From: Faecalicatena fissicatena
GTDB lineage: Bacteria; Bacillota; Clostridia; Lachnospirales; Lachnospiraceae
Assembly: GCA_001028025.1 (NCBI GenBank)
Contig: LDAQ01000104.1
Span: 1 to 37,624 of the forward strand
Reading direction: 5' to 3'
DNA length: 37,624 nucleotides
Part shown: positions 23,225 to 29,480 of the stretch, piece after piece
How the letters are laid out: the number at the start of each line of letters is the position of its first letter
Position numbering within the stretch: the stretch's first letter is position 1
The notes under the pieces: model-generated
Database searches by the model: none
Seen by the model: the letters and a program-made list of their open reading frames with translations, nothing else
Told to the model about the DNA's origin: nothing
Made by a program: the position numbers and the translations under genes

Positions 23225-24049
23225 TTATTCAAAATTAAAACTTTCATTAGCCATTGGATGTCCAGAAATGAATGATTTCTTTTCAAAATTCATTAGACGG
23301 ATATATTTAACCGGATTCCTGCATAAATCAGCATCGTTCTTTAACAGCCAATCATCCATTCCAGCCCCTGCTGCTTCATCATGTAAGTAATGAACAGCAG
23401 CAGTTAAACAAGTATTGTACCATCTTCCGGACAATTGAATCAAATTCCAGGCATGAGTATACAGTTCATTTTTATACCATTCATAGCCCTGAATAATCCT
23501 CGTATTTGTTCCAAGTTTATTAAGAATATAATACATCGTATTACTAAACCCCTGACATACTGCTCTATTTGATACAACAACATCATACATTGAATTTCTA
23601 CCGATATTTTTAGTCGTAAATGTCCCATCCTTTTTTTGAAAAACTATCGCTTTTAGTGATTTATCATAGCTGCATTTATCAGACAAATATCTATATAAAG
23701 CCTTCACTTGCTGCGCCCGCTCCATTGAACTAAGTCCCAGTTGTGCAATAAGTTCATTAACTTTAGCTTCTGCCATCTCCTCTTCGTTCTTTGTGGAATA
23801 ATAATTAAAACAGTATGTAATTGTTACTGCTCCATTACTATAATTCCCATTAAATTCAACACCCGACATATTATACCAAAGATAATCACCGTTCTCCGCC
23901 TTAAGATCCTTGTTAAAACAAGCCTGCGTAAAAATATAACCGGCAAGTGTCTGTATGTCATTCAGCTCTGTATCAATAGAGACTGGAACTAAATTTATTC
24001 TTTGAATCAACTGCTCTCTGACATAATCAATTGCACCTTTTACATTCAC
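23225..24049 (-). CDS. transglutaminase-like cysteine protease-fold protein
   Basis: The C-terminal half of this 274-residue protein has the transglutaminase-like core. Cys165 lies in NRAVCQGFSNTMYYIL and His199 in YTHAWNLIQLSGRWYN. The third catalytic residue, normally Asp in a WYxxDxT context, is at a position that reads WYNTCLT, so Cys214 replaces Asp. The N-terminal ~100 residues are unrecognised. No signal peptide is visible. It starts with GTG, with GGAGG 8 bases upstream, 12 bases after the stop of the tail-fibre-like gene, so the two are translationally linked. In a phage element it could modify or cleave cell-wall peptides, or help displayed tail proteins cross-link. Function is not known. 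Confidence 0.7.
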   Translation of the reverse strand: MNVKGAIDYVREQLIQRINLVPVSIDTELNDIQTLAGYIFTQACFNKDLKAENGDYLWYNMSGVEFNGNYSNGAVTITYCFNYYSTKNEEEMAEAKVNELIAQLGLSSMERAQQVKALYRYLSDKCSYDKSLKAIVFQKKDGTFTTKNIGRNSMYDVVVSNRAVCQGFSNTMYYILNKLGTNTRIIQGYEWYKNELYTHAWNLIQLSGRWYNTCLTAAVHYLHDEAAGAGMDDWLLKNDADLCRNPVKYIRLMNFEKKSFISGHPMANESFNFE

Positions 24050-24061
24050 TATATAGTCCTC

Positions 24062-24655
24062 CTATCCTTCCCATTTTCCTATCGCTGTCCAGCAAACTTC
24101 GATTAAAATATTATTGATTAGTCCAGGGTATAACACTCGAAATGAAGTAATGCCTCCTTTCGCCGCTCGTATCCCGCCCAGCCATACACTACTTGAAGTC
24201 TTTATACTCATAGTTACGGAAGGTATATTACTAAAAGAATGTGTAAATCCAATTGGAGAGATTACTCCATTATTTCTATATATACCAGAACTCCCTACTT
24301 GCTCATTGATATTAATTATTTGAGAATCTATCCCCCAACAGATTTGCATTCCATTCGTAAACCTGATAATTCCATCTTTTTGTAATTTTGCTAAAAGCGG
24401 ATTGTGATCATTTGTTATTAAATCAGATGCATTTAACAGTGATACATTATTTAATCCTGTTTGAAGGAGGTTTCCTCTGTCATCGAAGACTGCTAATGTA
24501 CCTCTTGCGCTTATATCAGGCCGTATCATAAGGTCACTAATCGCCAAACCGCTTCCAAAAACACTACCATCTTCTGCTAAAACCGCTACTTGATTTTCGG
24601 TAAGTATGCTATGAAAACAATCACTTTCAATCTCATTTAATAAATTTTCATCCAT
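24062..24655 (-). CDS. phage tail-fibre-like protein
   Basis: The last ~80 residues of this 197-residue protein (SPIGFTHSFSNIPSVTMSIK … ILIEVCWTAIGKWEG) resemble the gp53-like or collar C-terminal domain of tail fibres, which typically ends in a W-x-A-I-G motif. Residues about 100-115 (IIRFTNGMQICWG) look like the shaft-to-head junction seen in such fibres. The start at 24655 has AAAGGA 9 bases upstream; an ATG eight codons earlier does not. The gene is separate from the main tail operon and paired with the transglutaminase-like gene. It may be an alternative receptor-binding protein or a moron gene. Confidence 0.6.
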   Translation of the reverse strand: MDENLLNEIESDCFHSILTENQVAVLAEDGSVFGSGLAISDLMIRPDISARGTLAVFDDRGNLLQTGLNNVSLLNASDLITNDHNPLLAKLQKDGIIRFTNGMQICWGIDSQIININEQVGSSGIYRNNGVISPIGFTHSFSNIPSVTMSIKTSSSVWLGGIRAAKGGITSFRVLYPGLINNILIEVCWTAIGKWEG

Positions 24656-24711
24656 AATATTTTTCCTTTCCCTGATCATTTAAAATATAATAAACTACGA
24701 AGCACTTGAAA

Positions 24712-24739
24712 TTATTAATGTACAGCCAGTAATTTTCAA
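24712..24739 (-). promoter_or_regulatory. candidate promoter of the tail-fibre-like/transglutaminase pair
   Basis: Minus-strand TTGAAA (24734-24739), 16 bases, and TAATAA (24712-24717). It lies in the 149-base gap between the endolysin gene and the tail-fibre-like gene, about 55 bases before the latter's start. Confidence 0.35.
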
Positions 24740-24804
24740 TAAATTTCGGAGTTGTTAAGCCGATTCTACTTCTCCCTAATCCCCCGTCGACCCGGACCAT
24801 TATT

Positions 24805-25608
24805 TTACCTTATTATAAGAACCTGGCCCGGATAAATCAGATCAGGATTACTAATTCCATTTATTTGAGCCAGTTTCTGATAAGTAGTGTTGTATTTAGC
24901 CGCAATCCCAGACAGCGTATCACCGCTCTTCACAGTATAAGTCTGAGATGCCTCTGGCCGAACCTGTAATGGTGCCGGTTTCAAAGAAGAACTCCCCGTG
25001 CTGCTGCCCTTAATTTCCTTTGGAAAATCCCTATAACATAGATTCATATCCACATTACCGGAAATTCCCTGAACACTGCCGACGCTGCAATACTGCCAGA
25101 TATCCTCTCCTATATTGGGTCGTGTCTGAGGCTGTCCATTATTTGTTCCATAGGCAGCACACCATTTCGTAAATCTATCCAATTTCCCGCCAATACAGTT
25201 GTTAAACCAGTTTAAGTTCGCATATACACCGAACCAGTATCCAGCCGCTTCAACGGCCTCTCCCATCCTGATAAAATAATCTGCTTTAAATGTAGAAAAT
25301 GAAAGTCCCGGATCCTCAATATCTATATAAAATGGAAGGCTTAAATGTCTTCCAGAAAGCATCCTTTTAATATGAGCAATTTCGCTTTTTAAATGCGCTT
25401 CACTGTTACAGTAGCTGTACAGATACGCTCCATAAGGAATCCCTAAACGTTCACATTCCGAACAATTTCTAGCCCATTGCACATCATCCTGAGACTTCGT
25501 GTCATCTCCGTAACCACAGCGTATTACCGCGCCATCTATATGACCTTTCACCGCGTCCCAGTTAATGGTTCCCTGGTGTTCACTTACATCAATTATTTTC
25601 ATACTCAT
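24805..25608 (-). CDS. endolysin: GH25 muramidase with C-terminal LysM
   Basis: Residues about 3-200 of this 267-residue protein form a glycoside hydrolase family 25 lysozyme. Asp7 lies in IIDVSEHQG, and the YIDIEDPG motif carries the catalytic Asp/Glu pair. A Ser/Pro-rich linker follows. Residues about 222-267 are one LysM domain (TYTVKSGDTLSGIAAKYN … LIYPGQVLIIR) that binds peptidoglycan. No signal peptide is present, so release depends on the holin. GGAGGAGAG precedes the ATG. It lies between the late regulator gene and the tail-fibre-like gene, and is separated from the holin gene by the repressor region, which is an unusual layout. Confidence 0.93.
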   Translation of the reverse strand: MSMKIIDVSEHQGTINWDAVKGHIDGAVIRCGYGDDTKSQDDVQWARNCSECERLGIPYGAYLYSYCNSEAHLKSEIAHIKRMLSGRHLSLPFYIDIEDPGLSFSTFKADYFIRMGEAVEAAGYWFGVYANLNWFNNCIGGKLDRFTKWCAAYGTNNGQPQTRPNIGEDIWQYCSVGSVQGISGNVDMNLCYRDFPKEIKGSSTGSSSLKPAPLQVRPEASQTYTVKSGDTLSGIAAKYNTTYQKLAQINGISNPDLIYPGQVLIIR

Positions 25609-25662
25609 TTTCTCTCCTCCATTTACCGAATCTATTTTAACTATGGTTCCACCAAGCCCTCT

Positions 25663-26079
25663 TTACTGACTATTTAAACATTTACTTATGATCTGCGAAA
25701 TGCGCCCCCTGCTGTATCCTACAGTGTTCCCCACTGCCTGCTGAGTCTTGCCTTCCAGAAAACAAAGTGCAAAAATCTGCCTGTCCAGGCTATTGGGAAT
25801 ATCTGCAATAAACTGTTCTATTTCTGTTCTTTCCTTTTCCGTATTTTCCAGCCTTTTCTCTTTTATCAAAATCTGTTGTTTGATTTCTGCCGCGGCTCCT
25901 GATATTCGCACCACTGCATTCCGGCCTGCCTCTTTTTCAGATGGCCTGTCCCTATATCTCATTGCGTTCTTTTCTGCCTGTACACATTTCAGACGTTGAT
26001 ACAGCCTGCTGATCTCCTGCTCCAGTACAGGCTGTTCACTTAAAAGTGCCCGATATTGGATTAACTGCTTTTTGTCCAT
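25663..26079 (-). CDS. phage late transcription regulator (sigma region 4-like)
   Basis: The 138-residue protein starts MDKKQLIQYRALLSEQPVLE. A central Lys/Glu-rich coiled coil (about 15-90) leads to a C-terminal helix-turn-helix: SLDRQIFALCFLEGKTQQAVG then YSRGRISQIISK, the pattern of sigma-70 region 4 and ArpU/DUF1492-type late regulators. The start at 26079 has GAGGTG a few bases upstream; an in-frame extension to 26247 runs through the neighbour gene in another frame and was rejected. Such proteins typically sit just before the late genes and switch on packaging, tail and lysis genes. Here it precedes the endolysin and would control the tail operon. Confidence 0.75.
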   Translation of the reverse strand: MDKKQLIQYRALLSEQPVLEQEISRLYQRLKCVQAEKNAMRYRDRPSEKEAGRNAVVRISGAAAEIKQQILIKEKRLENTEKERTEIEQFIADIPNSLDRQIFALCFLEGKTQQAVGNTVGYSRGRISQIISKCLNSQ

Positions 26080-26299
26080 CTGCACCTCGTCCTTTCCCCA
26101 TACCATATTTCTCAGCCAGATACTCAGATACACTCTTATGTTCCAGCTGCTTTCCCTGCTCCTGCAGCAGCTTGCCCGCCTGATATGCGGGCCTTCTGAA
26201 AACATCCCCGGCTTTTGCATCCGGATTATCATTCGCCAGCCCCGCATAATGGCTCTGACGATCCCTCCTGATTTCCTTTTGATTTCTCCTGTGCTTCAT
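26036..26299 (-). CDS. small basic phage protein of unknown function
   Basis: The 87-residue, strongly basic protein (MKHRRNQKEIRRDRQSHYAG…, then LAEKYGMGKGRGADGQKAV) has GGAGAG 9 bases before the ATG. It overlaps the late regulator gene by 44 bases in a different frame. It has no recognised domain or membrane segment. Its charge and place between small early genes and the regulator suggest a nucleic-acid-associated accessory, but that is inference. Confidence 0.6.
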   Translation of the reverse strand: MKHRRNQKEIRRDRQSHYAGLANDNPDAKAGDVFRRPAYQAGKLLQEQGKQLEHKSVSEYLAEKYGMGKGRGADGQKAVNPISGTFK

Positions 26300-26323
26300 T
26301 TTACCACTCTCCTTATTTCGTTT

Positions 26324-26533
26324 TTAACCTTCCGTCTGATAAATCCAGTTTCCCGCATACCACCATTCTACCAGCGTCTCTGCAAAATCCTCCATATCCT
26401 CACAAATACGGGCCAGTTGAAAAAACGTATCCTGCTCCTGCGCACATCCGTATCTGATCCTGCCACAAGCGTAAGCAAATGCTTCTTCATCAGCTACACG
26501 CATTTCGCTTTCGTTATGTAAACTTATGTACAT
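26324..26533 (-). CDS. small acidic phage protein of unknown function
   Basis: The 69-residue protein (MYISLHNESEMRVADEEAFAYACG…, ending LVEWWYAGNWIYQTEG) has a strong GAGGAGGG 6 bases before the ATG, inside the end of the preceding small gene. It is acidic and soluble, with no recognised family. It lies in the early leftward cluster behind the Cro-like gene. Confidence 0.6.
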   Translation of the reverse strand: MYISLHNESEMRVADEEAFAYACGRIRYGCAQEQDTFFQLARICEDMEDFAETLVEWWYAGNWIYQTEG

Positions 26534-26655
26534 GTTCGGCCCTCCTCATATTGAATCCCAAGTATGGCACAAATGATTCGTATATCCGGATATCTTTCTT
26601 TATCCACATACCTTGCCGCATCGATTAAAGCTCTGTAATACTCATTATCATTCAT
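26524..26655 (-). CDS. 43-residue small phage protein
   Basis: The short gene MNDNEYYRALIDAARYVDKE… has a perfect AGGAGG 7 bases before its ATG. It overlaps the next gene by 10 bases, with that gene's ribosome binding site inside its last codons. Tight coupling and a good ribosome binding site support real translation. The function is unknown. Confidence 0.6.
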   Translation of the reverse strand: MNDNEYYRALIDAARYVDKERYPDIRIICAILGIQYEEGRTCT

Positions 26656-26711
26656 TGGTATACCTCCTAATAATTATTTCACTACTGCTTTCAGAAATTT
26701 TCGATTTCGTT

Positions 26712-26730
26712 AGTTGAATTTAATTCAACT
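26712..26730. promoter_or_regulatory. repressor operator (AGTTGAATTTAATTCAACT)
   Basis: This perfect 19-bp palindrome is the best match to the GTTGAATTTAATTCAAC family found around the switch. It lies just after the Cro-like gene and before the small early genes, where a bound repressor could block read-through or a local promoter. Confidence 0.7.
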
Positions 26731-26736
26731 TTTCGT

Positions 26737-26937
26737 TTAAAAAAAATCCTTGTCCCGTTCTGTATTTGTAAGATTAAGCATTTGTTTCATGTAAACAATT
26801 TCCGATGCCAGAAACTCACAAATATTGCTCATTTTCAGTAAAAACGCTCCATTTTTGATCCCAAGTGTTCCGGAAATAAACGAAACCGAAATATTTAATC
26901 GAATCATCACTTTCTTTAACGCCACCGTATCAGTCAT
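26737..26937 (-). CDS. Cro-like HTH regulator
   Basis: The 66-residue protein (MTDTVALKKVMIRLNISVSF…, SNICEFLASEI…, LNLTNTERDKDFF) has the layout of small Cro/DUF739-type regulators that close the lysogenic state. The recognition region is less classical than in the divergent repressor. The start at 26937 has GGAGGGG 7 bases upstream; the frame extends to 26991 without a suitable site. It is the first gene leftwards from the switch and is covered by two operators at its own promoter. Confidence 0.65.
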   Translation of the reverse strand: MTDTVALKKVMIRLNISVSFISGTLGIKNGAFLLKMSNICEFLASEIVYMKQMLNLTNTERDKDFF

Positions 26938-26952
26938 CCCATCCCCTCCTTT

Positions 26953-26971
26953 TGTTGATTTTAATTCAACA
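26953..26971. promoter_or_regulatory. repressor operator overlapping the cro-like leader
   Basis: TGTTGATTTTAATTCAACA is a 19-bp palindrome with one mismatched pair. It lies between the predicted start of the leftward transcript and the Cro-like ribosome binding site. Confidence 0.7.
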
Positions 26972-26978
26972 TAGAACA

Positions 26979-27007
26979 AGCATACATCCAAGTTGAATTT
27001 CTGTCAA
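26979..27007 (-). promoter_or_regulatory. leftward early promoter
   Basis: Minus-strand TTGACA (27002-27007), a 17-base spacer, and TATGCT (26979-26984). The -35 and spacer are covered by a repressor half-site pair, and another operator lies just downstream. Confidence 0.7.
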
Positions 27008-27008
27008 C
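26992..27008. promoter_or_regulatory. degenerate repressor operator over the leftward -35
   Basis: GTTGAATTTCTGTCAAC keeps the outer GTTGA/TCAAC arms but not the centre. It overlaps the -35 and spacer of the leftward promoter. Confidence 0.5.
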
Positions 27009-27024
27009 TATTTTACATGGTATT

Positions 27025-27054
27025 GTTGAATTTTATTCCATTCCGTGATATCAT
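27025..27054 (+). promoter_or_regulatory. repressor-gene promoter with overlapping operator
   Basis: Plus-strand TTGAAT (27026-27031), 17 bases, and TATCAT (27049-27054) give a start near 27061. A degenerate operator (27025-27041, GTTGAATTTTATTCCAT, 14 of 17 matches to the consensus) covers the -35, which would allow autoregulation. Confidence 0.6.
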
Positions 27055-27076
27055 TCTAATAGACGGAGGTATCATA

Positions 27077-27400
27077 ATGGAAACCATGTATGACAGAATA
27101 AAAAAATTGAGAAATAATTTAGGATGGTCACAGGAAGAACTCGCAAAAAAAGTAGGTTACGCCGACAAAACTTCGATCGCTAAAATAGAGGCCGGAAAAG
27201 TCGATCTGCCCCAAAGCAAAATAGTGGCTTTTTCCAGAGCACTCAGTACAACCACCTCTTATCTGATGGATGGCGAAAACGATTATCAGCCAGTTACAAT
27301 TGCCGCTCATCTGGATACGGACGACCTGACTCAGGGTGAGCTGGACGATGTTGCCACTTATATCGAATTTTTAAGAAATAGAAGAAATAGAAGAAAGTAG
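27077..27400 (+). CDS. CI-like XRE-family repressor
   Basis: The 107-residue protein has a standard XRE helix-turn-helix at residues about 4-65 (MYDRIKKLRNNLGWSQEELAKKVGY, SIAKIEAGKVDLP, SYLMDG). A short acidic C-terminal tail follows (DDLTQGELDDVATYIEFLRNRR), with no LexA-type autoprotease domain. The start at 27077 has GGAGG 7 bases upstream; an ORF extension to 26993 would run through the promoter. It is followed by an ImmA-type gene, so inactivation by that protease rather than RecA-stimulated self-cleavage is expected. It is the likely binder of the GTTGAATTTAATTCAAC operators. Confidence 0.88.
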   Translation: METMYDRIKKLRNNLGWSQEELAKKVGYADKTSIAKIEAGKVDLPQSKIVAFSRALSTTTSYLMDGENDYQPVTIAAHLDTDDLTQGELDDVATYIEFLRNRRNRRK

Positions 27401-27458
27401 TAAAGTCCTGTTTATTGTACATGTTTCTCTGTATAATGAAGAAACAGGAGTTGATAAG

Positions 27459-27929
27459 ATGAATAAATACGAAAAATTATTAAACGAGGCCTATGAAGAT
27501 GGAATTCACGTCGATGAAGATTTTCCATTCGAGGGTAAGACTTCCGGTTTATATATAGATGGTAATATAGCTCTTTCAGATAAACTGGAGACTTCGGTGG
27601 AAAAAAATTGTATTATTGCAGAAGAGTTAGGCCATCATCACACAACAACAGGAGATATTCTGGATCCAACTGATGCGTGGAACCGCAAGCAGGAGCGTCA
27701 GGCAAGGCTATGGGCCTATAATAAGCGCATTGGGCTGCAGGGCCTTATTGATGCTTATGAACATGGCTGCCACAACTGCCATGAGACGGCTGAATATCTG
27801 GAAGTAACCGAGCAGTTCCTGCAGGAATGCATCGACAACTATACTGCTAAATATGGGGAAGGGATTGTAATCAATAATTATTATATTATGTTTATCCCCT
27901 ATTTCGGTGTAGGAAAACTTGTAAAGTGA
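27459..27929 (+). CDS. ImmA/IrrE-type metallo-endopeptidase
   Basis: The 156-residue protein carries IIAEELGHHHTTTGDILDP and QERQARLWAYN, the two conserved helices of ImmA/IrrE (DUF955) proteins. The first metal-site histidine of HExxH is Glu here (EELGH), a variant I recall as common in phage-borne copies. In ICEBs1-type systems the ImmA partner cleaves the repressor on DNA damage. It lies directly behind the repressor gene in the same direction, with CAGGAG before the ATG, forming a repressor/anti-repressor pair. Confidence 0.85.
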   Translation: MNKYEKLLNEAYEDGIHVDEDFPFEGKTSGLYIDGNIALSDKLETSVEKNCIIAEELGHHHTTTGDILDPTDAWNRKQERQARLWAYNKRIGLQGLIDAYEHGCHNCHETAEYLEVTEQFLQECIDNYTAKYGEGIVINNYYIMFIPYFGVGKLVK

Positions 27930-27937
27930 ATTGTAAG

Positions 27938-27962
27938 AGGAGAGCGGATGCCCCGCTCTCCT
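27938..27962 (+). terminator. hairpin after the repressor/ImmA pair
   Basis: Perfect 10-bp stem AGGAGAGCGG / CCGCTCTCCT with a 5-base loop, 8 bases after the ImmA-like stop. There is no T run on the plus strand, so termination strength is uncertain. Confidence 0.55.
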
Positions 27963-28041
27963 GGTCTGTTATAAAAATTGTTTCTATCTTCGTATTATAT
28001 GCAGATAGAAGAAGGGGATTTTACCCACCTTTATTTTTGAC

Positions 28042-28335
28042 TTATTCTTTTTTTCCAACTTGTTTTACGATCTGATTTAAGTAGTTACTGAGCCCTGCAA
28101 CAAGAATCCCTTGGGTGATGGCTGTAAATACCGCCGTTGCCGCCTCTCTGCTGTTCGAGATCTGGCTGGTTGCCAATACCCACACTGCACAGAGCACTAT
28201 TCCCACACCTCCCAGTATCAGCGGAATATATTTATCCTTTACAGCCTGTGTACTTTTAAGCCCCATCCCGATAAAATAAAGTACATTAGCTACAATAAGT
28301 AATTCTGGTTTGACATAATTCACAACCTGTTCCAT
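28042..28335 (-). CDS. phage holin
   Basis: The 97-residue membrane protein MEQVVNYVKPELLIVANVLY… has three hydrophobic segments. It ends FTAITQGILVAGLSNYLNQIVKQ, the hallmark of the Phage_holin_5_2-type family of clostridial phages. The start at 28335 has AGAGGA 9 bases upstream. It lies 4 bases after the XhlA-like gene, so the two form a lysis pair. It permeabilises the membrane so that the GH25 endolysin, which lacks a signal peptide, reaches the wall. The endolysin gene is about 2.4 kb away, beyond the divergent repressor genes. Confidence 0.88.
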   Translation of the reverse strand: MEQVVNYVKPELLIVANVLYFIGMGLKSTQAVKDKYIPLILGGVGIVLCAVWVLATSQISNSREAATAVFTAITQGILVAGLSNYLNQIVKQVGKKE

Positions 28336-28339
28336 ACAC

Positions 28340-28564
28340 TTATTCCTCTCTTTCTTCATACAGCTCATCCAGCCGGTGGTGTGCCGACTTTGCAGACTGT
28401 TCTACTACTATCATACGCTCCACCAGGTTATTATGTTTCTTAACTTTTTCCTCCAACTGCTCAATCCGATATGTAACCAGCTTGTTTGCTGTCATAATTC
28501 CAGTCAAGCTGCCTATCAGTGTACCTAGAAGCGAGCAGATGGCAACTGCGATCTCTGGTTCCAT
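28340..28564 (-). CDS. XhlA-like holin-associated membrane protein
   Basis: The 74-residue protein MEPEIAVAICSLLGTLIGSLTG… has one N-terminal membrane segment and a C-terminal charged coiled coil (VTYRIEQLEEKVKKHNNLVERM). This is the pattern of XhlA/haemolysin-like partners encoded next to holins. AAAGGAGC lies 7 bases before the ATG at 28564, which decides the start. The same frame is open for another 82 codons upstream (to 28810) with protein-like content but no ribosome binding site; that part is treated separately. Confidence 0.75.
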   Translation of the reverse strand: MEPEIAVAICSLLGTLIGSLTGIMTANKLVTYRIEQLEEKVKKHNNLVERMIVVEQSAKSAHHRLDELYEEREE

Positions 28565-28810
28565 TAAATTGCTCCTTTGGTTATAATATTGATTTAAAAT
28601 TTTAGCATATCCAAGCTTTCTGCTTAAATATTTTGCTGAGAGTGCTGCGACGTTCATCGCAAATTTAATATCCGCATTCCAAGCATGAGGGATTCGGCCA
28701 TTATAAGTAAACTGTTTCTGGTATCCGAGTCTCGTAAGCCTATATTCGGCCCTTATGAACTCAGTATTGCTATTTAGTGCATCTATCCCCTGCAATATAC
28801 AGGATTTCAA
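28565..28810 (-). pseudogene. in-frame protein-like remnant before the XhlA-like gene
   Basis: This stretch of 82 codons is open and in frame with the XhlA-like gene (…FIRAEYRLTRLGYQKQF…, …IKFAMNVAALSAKYLSRKLG…). Its only upstream start is a TTG without a Shine-Dalgarno, and stops lie just before it. A second frame just upstream also reads like protein (…DKNAASIRCNEKLPEI) and would join it by a shift. I do not recognise it. A decayed gene fused by chance, or a real N-terminal extension, are both possible. Confidence 0.35.
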
Positions 28811-28867
28811 ATTTCCGGTAATTTCTCATTACATCGAATAGACGCTGCATTTTTATCCACAAAAAAA

Positions 28868-28886
28868 GCACCCTGTTTCAGGATAC
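28868..28886 (-). terminator. terminator after the SRPBCC gene
   Basis: Minus-strand 8-bp stem GTATCCTG / CAGGGTGC (two G-U pairs) with an AAA loop, followed by seven T. It lies about 170 bases downstream of the SRPBCC stop and marks the boundary with the phage-type region. Confidence 0.6.
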
Positions 28887-29053
28887 TTTTTTAATATTAT
28901 TTTGCAGCATTCTTTAAAGGTCATGACCAAAAGTCTCCTCTGATAATATAAATCAGCGCCATATCAAAGGAAACGCATGAATGAGAAATACCATCCGAAC
29001 AATTCTTTCAATCGTTCTAAAATGATAATAGCATATAGTTCAGGTTAATTGTG

Positions 29054-29458
29054 TTAACCTTGCCGTGATAATAATTCCTTTTCCAGATCCGCAGCATAAT
29101 CAGACTGCTGTTTCTTCAGATAAGCCTTAACAAACGGCTTCATCAAAAGCTTCTTGGCTGTAACATCTTCCGTAAAGTCAATGGTAGTTTTTCCATTCTC
29201 ATATGTAAAAACCCCGATCCAGTGCCCGCTCATATTATCATTTTCCATATCAAATTCCCAGCGCCTGCAGGGCTCTGTATTCGTAATTGTAAAAGTAGTG
29301 GCATATCCCTCTTTTGTATACTCCACAAATTTGCTTTTACCTATAACTTCAATCCTGTCCAGATCACTCCGCCATGAATAATTTTCAAGTGAAGTCACTA
29401 TATCCCACACTTTCTGAATATCACACTGGAAAGTTACTTTCATATTTGATATCGCCAT
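29054..29458 (-). CDS. SRPBCC (START-like) family protein
   Basis: This 134-residue protein begins MAISNMKVTFQCDIQKVWDI and continues with VTSLENYSWRSDLDRIEVI, the standard start of the polyketide-cyclase/START-like SRPBCC fold that encloses a hydrophobic ligand. ITNTEPCRRWEFDMEN, HWIGVFTYENGKTTIDFTED and a C-terminal amphipathic helix (KPFVKAYLKKQQSDYAADLE) complete the fold. The start at 29458 has AAGGAG 9 bases upstream; an ATG twelve codons earlier lacks one. The ligand is unknown. It lies 22 bases after the phosphoesterase gene and is probably co-transcribed with it. Confidence 0.8.
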   Translation of the reverse strand: MAISNMKVTFQCDIQKVWDIVTSLENYSWRSDLDRIEVIGKSKFVEYTKEGYATTFTITNTEPCRRWEFDMENDNMSGHWIGVFTYENGKTTIDFTEDVTAKKLLMKPFVKAYLKKQQSDYAADLEKELLSRQG

Positions 29459-29480
29459 GCTGATACTCCTTCCCTTTTCC

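Larger units (their letters stand above)
11095..28810. mobile_element. tail-only phage-derived element (defective prophage or F-type tailocin)
   Basis: All genes from the receptor-binding protein (11154) to the XhlA-like protein (28564) are phage-type. They comprise a repressor switch, late regulator, lysis genes and a full non-contractile tail module. No integrase, recombinase, terminase, portal, capsid, head-tail connector or DNA-replication gene was found anywhere in the window. Host-type genes resume at 29054. I compared the two edge regions by eye and found no convincing direct repeat, so attachment sites are not called and the borders are approximate. The intact reading frames of all tail genes favour a maintained function. 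Confidence 0.75.

Noticed and set aside
25663..26247. Long form of the late regulator gene starting at 26247
   Set aside because: The first 56 residues are the shadow of the neighbouring 87-residue gene, which has the better ribosome binding site. The regulator starts at 26079.
28977..29048. 23-codon plus-strand frame with an AAAGG motif before its ATG
   Set aside because: A frame this short with a moderate ribosome binding site is expected by chance; no supporting context.
10929..29053. Search for direct repeats marking attachment sites at the element edges
   Set aside because: By-eye comparison of 10955-11153 with 28811-29053 gave no repeat longer than expected by chance, and no tRNA or integrase is present.
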